Shown here piece by piece: positions 1 to 4,784 of a stretch of 7,857 bases of DNA; position 1 is the stretch's first letter; every line of letters begins with the position of its first letter. This DNA comes from Accumulibacter sp. (GTDB lineage Bacteria > Pseudomonadota > Gammaproteobacteria > Burkholderiales > Rhodocyclaceae): assembly GCA_031284185.1 (NCBI GenBank), contig JAITAJ010000094.1:1-7857 (forward strand), in the 5' to 3' direction. A model generated the notes under the pieces. The model was not told where the DNA came from, did not search any database, and saw only the letters and a list, made by a program, of their open reading frames with translations. A program made the translations under genes and the position numbers.

Positions 1-203
1 TTGGAGCCTTTGAACAAGCTGGGAAGCGCGCCGAGCGTCGCCTTGATGATCGTGAGATTGTTGCTGGAGACGAAGGAGCCAAGTGCAAGCCCGACGAGCG
101 CTATATACTCCGTCGGCACCCAAAGCGACGCCAGACTGCCATGTACCGCGTAGGTTCCGAGCGATGCCGCCAGTACGATGAGATAACCGACGATCAGAAA
201 CAT
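1..203 (-). CDS. motA: Flagellar motor stator protein MotA (partial, N-terminal 67 residues)
   Basis: Reading the minus strand from the ATG at 203-201 gives MFLIVGYLIVLAASLG, then a short loop, then EYIALVGLALGSFVSSNN and KATLGALPSLFKGS before the window edge. This matches the start of MotA: a first membrane helix (about residues 2-20), a second (about 33-48), then the IKATLKALP-LF-type segment that opens the cytoplasmic part. In the family, MotA and MotB form the ion-driven stator in the inner membrane that turns the flagellar rotor; known MotA proteins have four membrane helices, so most of the gene, and any motB, lie beyond the left edge. The start is supported by a GGAGGA ribosome site 5 bases before the ATG. 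A promoter candidate lies at 257-284. Recognition is by sequence pattern; no odd features are visible in this fragment. Confidence 0.9.
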   Translation of the reverse strand, partial: MFLIVGYLIVLAASLGTYAVHGSLASLWVPTEYIALVGLALGSFVSSNNLTIIKATLGALPSLFKGS

Positions 204-218
204 GCCATTCCTCCGAAT

Positions 219-231
219 CCTGCCGGGCAGG
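219..231 (-). promoter_or_regulatory. Small hairpin in the motA leader next to the ribosome site
   Basis: CCTGC and GCAGG form a 5-bp stem with a 3-base loop directly upstream of the GGAGGA ribosome site (210-215 region) of motA. It could modulate access to the ribosome site, but this is inference from position and no regulatory role is shown. Confidence 0.3.
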
Positions 232-256
232 CGGCAGATTTTTTCTACACGCCGCT

Positions 257-284
257 ATTGTAACGGGATATGGCCTCACGGCAA
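257..284 (-). promoter_or_regulatory. Candidate sigma-70 promoter of motA
   Basis: On the minus strand TTGCCG (279-284) is followed after 16 bp by TACAAT (257-262), close to the sigma-70 consensus, with a predicted RNA start near 250 and a leader of about 47 bases before motA. I looked for a flagellar sigma-28 site (TAAA, 15 bp, GCCGATAA): only an isolated GCCGATTC occurs at 339-346, without a correctly spaced -35. This is inferred from motif match only. Confidence 0.5.
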
Positions 285-560
285 ACAGCGGAAAGGCCGT
301 TACGGGAAAATGACGGATCGTCATGTTGCCGATCGGATGAATCGGCGCGTCTGACGATGGCGCTCGTTTCCTTCCGCCCGAAAGGTTTCCGGTGGATTGC
401 CATGGTCATGCGGCGTCCCGGCCGTCCCGCGCGTTTCCGGGGGCGATACGCGCTCGCGCCACGTCTGCCCGAGGCGCGGTGAGATTCACCGCCCCCATCC
501 CGCCGAGCGGGTGGCCGAGGGGCGGCGCCGGGGGGCGAGTACCGGGGAATGTCCGGTGAC

Positions 561-598
561 CGGCGTTTCGCGCCGTGAATCATCCTGTCCTCAGTCCT
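561..598 (-). repeat. Degenerate half copy of the heptamer-hairpin repeat at the tonB 3' end
   Basis: On the minus strand two in-phase heptamers, AGGACTG and AGGACAG (598-585), are followed by the hairpin CGGCGCGAAACGCCG (575-561). The hairpin differs by one base from the core hairpin CGGCGCGAAGCGCCG at 6901-6915. The tonB stop codon (TGA, 593-591) spans the two heptamers. No opposing pyrimidine arm follows. The hairpin lacks a U-tract, so it is a weak candidate for a factor-independent terminator. It may be an eroded copy of the larger elements or a chance match in GC-rich DNA. Confidence 0.45.
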
Positions 599-1514
599 CC
601 GAATCTTCGAGACTGAAGATGACCGTTTGCCGCATCCGGCAGTTCCCGCCTTTCAATCCCGCGGGCCGCTCGGTCCGGCGGATGGCCTGGCGAAGCGTTT
701 CGAGCGCCTGTTCATCGAGAATGTCGTACCCGCTCGAAGCGGTGAGCGAGAGCGTCGGCGCGGCGTCCTCGCGCCGGAAACGCAGCGTGATTTCGGCGCT
801 TCCTTCCCATCCCTGTTCCCTTGCCAGCGGCGGATAGCGTCTGAGGCGTCGCGCCTGTTTCCCGAGAGCGGATCGATACCGGAGGATATCGTCGCCGGTA
901 CAGGCGTCGTCCCGCCGCGCGGGCGCGGTTCCGAACGGCGCCGCCGTTTCCGCGCCACCCGGCGATCCGCTGCCCAACGACCCGCCGCCCGGCGACTCGC
1001 CACCCGGCGACCCGCCATCCGACGAATTTCCAGCGGTCGGAAGCGTTGCCGGCAAGCTCGTCGAGACTTCCGCGGCAACCGTGGAAGAAGGCGGCGCCGG
1101 ATGTGTGACTTCTTCAGTGTGGGAATCCGAAACCGCCGGTTTCTTTCTGGTGACGGTTCTCGGCGCCCTGGGCCGTACCGGCGCGTCGTCGCGCGCCGAT
1201 GATCGGGTGATGACAGGCGCGGGAATCGGCGGTGTTTTATCGACGGGCGCGGGCGGCGTATCCAGGGGGAGGGCCGGCGCTTCCCTGCCGGCGGGCGGCA
1301 GGCTCACCGGAGCGCCCAGCGTTTTCCCGGCGCCGGACGCGACGGGCGCGTCTCCGGCAATGCCTCCGCCCCGGCTCATCGCTACCTGGAGAACCAGGGG
1401 CGGCGCGGCGACACGCATGGGAAAAATCCCGTCCACGCCGAACAGCAGGCCGGTGTGAGCCAGCAGTGAAACGATCAGGGCACGCAGCAGCGTGCGCCGT
1501 GGATAAAAGGACAT
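591..1514 (-). CDS. TonB-family energy-transducing protein
   Basis: This 307-residue protein has the TonB layout. A single membrane anchor lies at about residues 9-30, in a short cytoplasmic start (MSFYPRRTLLRA) that contains SLLAH. A long Pro/Ala/Gly-rich periplasmic linker covers about 35-200, and the C-terminal TonB domain covers about 217-303 with RRYPPLAREQGWEGSAEI, the YPxxAxxxGxxG signature. In the family, TonB carries proton-motive energy from ExbB-ExbD to outer-membrane receptors. No exbB or exbD is visible beside it, so its partners are unknown and a symbol is withheld. Residues about 168-187 are Gly/Ser repeats from a 15-bp DNA repeat. Cysteines C205 and C292 flank the C-terminal domain and could form a disulfide (inference). 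The ATG has no strong ribosome site. The stop codon falls in heptamer-like DNA. Confidence 0.85.
   Translation of the reverse strand: MSFYPRRTLLRALIVSLLAHTGLLFGVDGIFPMRVAAPPLVLQVAMSRGGGIAGDAPVASGAGKTLGAPVSLPPAGREAPALPLDTPPAPVDKTPPIPAPVITRSSARDDAPVRPRAPRTVTRKKPAVSDSHTEEVTHPAPPSSTVAAEVSTSLPATLPTAGNSSDGGSPGGESPGGGSLGSGSPGGAETAAPFGTAPARRDDACTGDDILRYRSALGKQARRLRRYPPLAREQGWEGSAEITLRFRREDAAPTLSLTASSGYDILDEQALETLRQAIRRTERPAGLKGGNCRMRQTVIFSLEDSED
963..1022. repeat. 15-bp tandem repeat in tonB (four units)
   Basis: Four units start at 963, 978, 993 and 1008 with a consensus near CGACCCGCCACCCGG. On the coding (minus) strand each encodes five residues of the type S-P-G-G-E/G/A. The length is a multiple of three, so copy-number changes would keep the reading frame and only lengthen or shorten the periplasmic linker. 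Confidence 0.8.
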
Positions 1515-1564
1515 CGGGGGAAAAACCGAACCGAAAATCGCTGGAAGTCATGCGTGGAACCGGC

Positions 1565-1570
1565 ATTATC
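1565..1570 (-). promoter_or_regulatory. Weak -10 candidate for tonB
   Basis: GATAAT on the minus strand lies about 50 bases before the tonB start. At 17 bp spacing the -35 position reads GAATGG, a poor match, and no Fur-box-like inverted repeat is visible. tonB might instead be read through from rnr across the repeat array. Confidence 0.25.
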
Positions 1571-1606
1571 TCACGATCCGCGCGGCGCCATTCCGGCTTC
1601 AGGAGA

Positions 1607-1975
1607 CAGATTCGAGAAGACAGAGAAACCGAGCGCCCGATTTTTCGTCCTGACCCGGCGCGAAGCGCCCAGGCCAGAGGACAGAGGCTTGAGAAGACAG
1701 AGGACAGATAAACCCATCGCTCGATTTTTCCTCCCTGACCCGGCGCGAAGCGCCCAGGCCAGAGGACAGAGGCTTGAGAAGGCAGAGGACAGATAAACCC
1801 ATCGCTCGATTTTCCCTCCCTGACTCGGCGCGAAGCGCCCAAGCCAGAGGACAGAGGCTTGAGAAGACAGAGGACAGATAAACCCATCGCTCGATTTTCC
1901 CTCCCTGACTCGGCGCGAAGCGCCCAGGCCGATCTGTCTTCTTATCTATCTTCTGTCCTCTGGCACCGTCCTCTG
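1607..1975. repeat. Composite heptamer-hairpin repeat element with tandemly amplified core
   Basis: The left edge carries purine-rich repeat DNA ending in AGAAGACAGA (1615-1624). The right edge carries the exact inverse, TCTGTCTTCT (1933-1942), followed by heptamers CTATCTT and CTGTCCT (1946-1959) and the degenerate tract to 1975. Between them four core units contain the hairpin GGCGC-GAA-GCGCC. The whole element lies between the tonB promoter region and rnr, and its right arm overlaps the last codons and stop of rnr. It has the same orientation and parts as the element at 6807-6987, but with a multiplied core. It encodes no transposase and has no plausible protein; the open frames across it are repeat translations. 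Confidence 0.85.
1614..1930. repeat. Tandem array, four units, 85-bp spacing
   Basis: Units begin with GAGAAGACAG or GAGAAGGCAG at 1614, 1691, 1776 and 1861. The steps are 77, 85 and 85 bp. The hairpin GGCGCGAAGCGCC recurs at 1657, 1742, 1827 and 1912, exactly 85 bp apart each time. The first unit is shorter in its left part and reads AAACCGAGCGC there, like the single-core element at 6870. Units 2-4 share a derived AAACCCATCGCTCGAT version and are nearly identical to each other, suggesting recent duplication by unequal exchange or slippage. Confidence 0.9.
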
Positions 1976-4135
1976 GAAATCGATGTGCCCGCTTTCGAGG
2001 TCGGCCCGCACCAGCCGCACCTTCAGCCGGTCGCCGAGCCGGTAGCGTTTCCCGCTTCGCTCGCCGAGCATCTGATGCTTCACGGCGTCGAACTGGAAAT
2101 AGTCCTCGCCCAGCTCCGAGACGTGCACCAGCCCTTCGACGTGAAGGCCATCGAGCGCCACGAAGACCCCGAACGGCACGACGGCCGAAATCGTGCCGTC
2201 GAATTTCTCGCCGATGCGGTCACGCATGTAGTAACACTTGAGCCAACCGACCACGTCGCGCGTGGCCTCGTCGGCCCGCCGTTCGGTCATCGAGCAATGC
2301 AGCCCGATCTCTTCCCAGTCGCCCGGAGAATAAGGCTCGCCCGCGAGCGCCGCCTTGATCGAACGATGCACCAGCAGGTCGGGATAACGCCGGATCGGCG
2401 AGGTGAAATGCGTGTAATGCTCGTAGGACAGGCCGAAATGACCGACGTTGTCCGGGCTGTACATTGCCTGACGCAGCGAGCGCAGCATCACGGTCTGGAG
2501 CAGTTGGGCATCCGGGCGCTTTCTCACCTTGTCGAGCAGGGCCGCGTAATCCTTGGCGGACGGTTTGTCTCCTCCCGGCAGGGTCAGACCGAATTCCTTG
2601 AGGAACTCGCGCAGGCTTTCGAGTCTTTCCGGCGTCGGCCCCTCGTGGATGCGGTACAGGCCGGCCTGTTCGCGTTCTTGCAAAAAGGCCGAGGCGCAGA
2701 CATTGGCGGCGAGCATACATTCTTCGATCAGGCGATGCGCGTCGTTGCGTTCCGTCGGAACGATGTTTTCGATCTTGCCCTGATCGTCGAACAGCATCAT
2801 CGTCTCGACCGTCTCGAAATCGATCGCGCCGCGCCGATCGCGGGCCTTGAGCAGAATCCTGAAGAGGTCATGCAGCGCCCGCAAATGAACTTGCAGGCTC
2901 TCGTGGAGGCGGCCTTCCGCCCGCGCGGCGCCGGAAAGCCAGTCCCAGACCTGGGTATAGGTCAGACGCGCCCTGGAACGGAACACCGCCGGATGGAAGC
3001 GGTAATCCTTGATGACTCCGCGCGCGCTGATGTCCATGTCGCAGACCATCGCCAGCCGGTCCACGTCGGGATTGAGCGAGCACAGGCCGTTGGACAGTTT
3101 TTCCGGCAGCATCGGGATCACCCGCCGCGGGAAATAGACCGAATTGCCGCGCTCCCTGGCTTCGCGGTCGAGCGCCGTGCCGGGTTTCACGTAATGGCTG
3201 ACGTCGGCGATCGCCACCACCAGACGCCAGCCCTTTCCCTTTTTCTCCGCGAACACCGCGTCATCGAAGTCCCGGGCCGTTTCGCCATCGATCGTCACCA
3301 GCGGCAAGTCGCGCAGATCGACACGTCCCGGGATGTCCGACCGGCGGACTTTTACCGGCAAGCGCCGGCTCTCCTCCATCGCCTGCGCGGAAAACTCGAA
3401 CGGAAGCTCGTGTTTGCGAAGCGCGATCTCGATCTCCATGCCGGGATCGGCATAATCGCCGAGAACCTCGGCGATCCGTCCGATCGGCGGCAAGTGACGG
3501 TCGGGCTGCCGGACGATTTCGACGACCACGACCTGGCCCGCCCCGGCCTTGAGCCTCTCGTCGGCCTTCGCGTCGGGAACGACCCGGATATCCTGGCTGA
3601 TGCGCCTGTTTTCGGGCACGACGACCGTGATGCCATGCTCGACCAGCACCCGTCCCACGACCCGGTCATTGGCTCGTTCGAGCACCTCGACGATGGCGCC
3701 CTCGCGCCGCCCCTTGCGGTCGAGACCGACCACGCGGACCAGCGCGCGGTCGCGGTGCAGCACCTTGGTCATCTGTCTGGCGTCGAGATAAATATCCTCG
3801 TCGCCGTCATCCGGGACCAGAAAACCGTAACCGTCGGCATGTCCCTCGACGCGCCCGGCGATGAGACTGGCCCGCTCCGGCAGAATGTAGGCCCCCTTGC
3901 GGTTGCGCATCAATTCACCCTCCCGCTCCATGGCGGCGAGGCGCCGGTGGAAGGATTCCTCCTCGTCCTCGCGGACGTCCAGCAGCGCGCACAACTGATC
4001 GCAATCGACCGGCCTGCCCTGCTTTTCCAGAAGCATCAGCACGTACTCCCGTGAGGGGAGCGGCTGTTCGTACTTCGCCGACTCGCGTTCAAGGTACGGG
4101 TCTTTTTTTCTGGTCTTCGACAACTTGCTTGACAT
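1946..4135 (-). CDS. rnr: Ribonuclease R (3'-5' exoribonuclease)
   Basis: RNase R digests structured RNA from the 3' end and works in RNA quality control. The 729-residue protein has an N-terminal helix-turn-helix-like region (about 25-85), cold-shock domains (about 90-260), the RNB catalytic domain, and a C-terminal S1 domain (about 643-722). The metal-binding aspartates are all present in TIDGETARDFDDAV: D283, D289, D291 and D292, with the 6-2-1 spacing of the family. SPIRRYPDLLVHR is also conserved. I chose the ATG at 4135-4133 (MSSKLSKTRKKD), preceded by GGAG and AAGGA; a start five codons earlier at 4150 is possible. A longer open frame to 4546 crosses the tRNA gene and is rejected. The protein ends QRTVPEDRR just after the S1 domain, these codons being repeat-like DNA, and it lacks the long basic tail of E. 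coli RNase R. Confidence 0.95.
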   Translation of the reverse strand: MSSKLSKTRKKDPYLERESAKYEQPLPSREYVLMLLEKQGRPVDCDQLCALLDVREDEEESFHRRLAAMEREGELMRNRKGAYILPERASLIAGRVEGHADGYGFLVPDDGDEDIYLDARQMTKVLHRDRALVRVVGLDRKGRREGAIVEVLERANDRVVGRVLVEHGITVVVPENRRISQDIRVVPDAKADERLKAGAGQVVVVEIVRQPDRHLPPIGRIAEVLGDYADPGMEIEIALRKHELPFEFSAQAMEESRRLPVKVRRSDIPGRVDLRDLPLVTIDGETARDFDDAVFAEKKGKGWRLVVAIADVSHYVKPGTALDREARERGNSVYFPRRVIPMLPEKLSNGLCSLNPDVDRLAMVCDMDISARGVIKDYRFHPAVFRSRARLTYTQVWDWLSGAARAEGRLHESLQVHLRALHDLFRILLKARDRRGAIDFETVETMMLFDDQGKIENIVPTERNDAHRLIEECMLAANVCASAFLQEREQAGLYRIHEGPTPERLESLREFLKEFGLTLPGGDKPSAKDYAALLDKVRKRPDAQLLQTVMLRSLRQAMYSPDNVGHFGLSYEHYTHFTSPIRRYPDLLVHRSIKAALAGEPYSPGDWEEIGLHCSMTERRADEATRDVVGWLKCYYMRDRIGEKFDGTISAVVPFGVFVALDGLHVEGLVHVSELGEDYFQFDAVKHQMLGERSGKRYRLGDRLKVRLVRADLESGHIDFQRTVPEDRR

Positions 4136-4156
4136 TTTTCCTTGCTCCATTAGAAT
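4129..4156 (+). promoter_or_regulatory. Promoter of tRNA-Leu, overlapping the rnr start
   Basis: TTGACA (4129-4134), a perfect -35 box, is separated by 16 bp from TAGAAT (4151-4156). RNA should start near 4163, about ten bases before the tRNA. The bases after the -10 box are GCCCGC, a GC-rich discriminator typical of stable-RNA promoters under stringent control. The rnr initiation codon on the other strand (4135-4133) falls in the -35 box, and the rnr ribosome site lies in the spacer. Confidence 0.75.
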
Positions 4157-4173
4157 GCCCGCTTCCTCGGAAA

Positions 4174-4260
4174 GCCCAGGTGGCGAAATTGGTAGACGCG
4201 CCAGGTTCAGGTCCTGGTGGTGGCAACACTGTGGAGGTTCGAGTCCTCTCCTGGGCACCA
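4174..4260 (+). tRNA. tRNA-Leu, anticodon CAG
   Basis: The 87-nt sequence folds as a class II tRNA. The acceptor strand GCCCAGG pairs with CCTGGGC, and the discriminator and CCA (ACCA) are encoded. The D-arm contains AAATTGGTAGA. The anticodon stem CCAGG/CCTGG encloses the loop TTCAGGT, with CAG at 4208-4210. A long variable arm (GGTG, loop GCAA, CACT) follows, and the T-arm loop reads TTCGAGT. The long variable arm and CAG anticodon identify a leucine tRNA reading CUG codons, expected to be heavily used in this GC-rich genome. It is divergent from rnr with its own promoter. Confidence 0.97.
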
Positions 4261-4309
4261 TCCAACAATCCAAGGCAGTTCGATACAGGCTGGAAAACCC
4301 GGTAAACAC

Positions 4310-4327
4310 GAGGCTTCCGGCCTTTTT
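4310..4327 (+). terminator. Candidate terminator downstream of tRNA-Leu
   Basis: AGGC (4311-4314) can pair with GCCT (4320-4323) around a five-base loop, with a wobble pair extending the stem, and five T residues end at 4327. The stem is short, so the call is tentative. Two further CTTTTTCCC tracts follow in the 18-bp repeat and may help. Confidence 0.4.
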
Positions 4328-4372
4328 CCCATCTGCGGCCTTTTTCCCGTCTGCGGTCTTTTTCCCGTCCGG
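4319..4372. repeat. 18-bp tandem repeat, three units, with T5 tracts
   Basis: Units at 4319-4336, 4337-4354 and 4355-4372 share the form GGCCTTTTTCCCRTCTGC. Each carries a T5 run on the plus strand. The repeat lies in non-coding DNA after the tRNA; the last unit runs into a 6-bp stem hairpin CCCGTC-CGGT-GACGGG (4364-4379), which has no T-run after it on either strand. Confidence 0.8.
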
Positions 4373-4736
4373 TGACGGGATGCCGCCATGCCGCCGGCGG
4401 CTGACCGGCACCGCGAAACCCGATGACGAGCCTGTCCGCGTGTTTTCCGATGAGGGTGGCCCGTCTCTGGGAATCTCCCTGATCGGGAGCAATCCGCAGC
4501 CTCCCGGATACCGCTTCGGGGGCAAGGGAAAGCCAGTGGAAAGCAAAAATCACGGTCGACACGGCGGAATCACGACGAAACAGGCGGGCGAAGCATATCA
4601 CGCCCGCCCCCCGGAGCGATCCTTGTTTCGGAAGTCATGCGCCCCTTGAACCTCCCGCGAAACCGGGCGCCGCCGCGAGACGTCGGCCGCCCGGCGCTTC
4701 GGCTTCCGCGCGTTCCCGATTCTGGACAAACGATCC

Positions 4737-4784
4737 CGAAAGATTCAGCATCACCTCCCGCTCAAGAAACGAAAGATTCCGCAT
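4737..4784 (+). repeat. Imperfect 15-bp direct repeat at the priA start
   Basis: CGAAAGATTCAGCAT (4737-4751) and CGAAAGATTCCGCAT (4770-4784) differ at one base and are 33 bp apart. The second copy runs into the priA ATG (4783-4785). It may be a binding site pair or a small duplication; function is unknown. Confidence 0.5.

Larger units (their letters stand above)
204..590. other. Non-coding interval between tonB and motA
   Basis: This 387-bp stretch contains the motA leader and promoter candidate, and next to tonB a hairpin (561-575) with two degenerate heptamers. An open frame on the minus strand (245-583) runs through the motA promoter, is rich in Arg, Pro and Ser, resembles no known protein and has no convincing ribosome site, so I do not call it a gene. 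Nothing else is recognisable in the middle (about 345-555). Confidence 0.6.
4261..4782. other. Long non-coding interval between tRNA-Leu and priA
   Basis: No protein here is credible: all open frames are low-complexity or cross the tRNA. Beyond the terminator candidate and 18-bp repeats, it holds a 12-bp palindrome GCCGCCGGCGGC (4390-4401) and an 8-bp stem GGCGGGCG/CGCCCGCC with a 10-base loop (4583-4608) lacking a U-tract. The rnr promoter (minus strand) and priA promoter should both lie here or, for rnr, possibly within the tRNA gene, but I see no convincing sigma-70 pair for either. An imperfect 15-bp direct repeat precedes priA. Confidence 0.55.

Noticed and set aside
339..346. A sigma-28 flagellar promoter for motA.
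   Set aside because: GCCGATTC is only a partial -10 match, and no TAAA-type -35 lies at the right spacing.
245..583. A 112-codon open frame between tonB and motA.
   Set aside because: It has low-complexity composition, runs through the motA promoter and lacks a family match or ribosome site.
1237..1887. Open frames across the repeat array giving products rich in motifs such as CLLKPLSSG and QRTDKPIARF.
   Set aside because: They are translations of the 85-bp and 7-bp repeats, which stay open in several frames. They have no independent protein signal.
1614..1930. A CRISPR array.
   Set aside because: The whole 85-bp unit is repeated, with no unique spacers and no cas genes in view.
1859..4054. 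A 731-codon open frame opposite rnr.
   Set aside because: It is a GC-driven antisense shadow of rnr, rich in His, Asp and Arg, and begins in the repeat array.
4136..4546. A 137-residue N-terminal extension of rnr.
   Set aside because: It crosses the tRNA gene and its promoter in antisense and is unlike any RNase R N-terminus. The start at 4135 has a ribosome site and family-like sequence.
4583..4608. A strong hairpin as a terminator.
   Set aside because: Neither strand has a U-tract after the stem, and no gene ends there.
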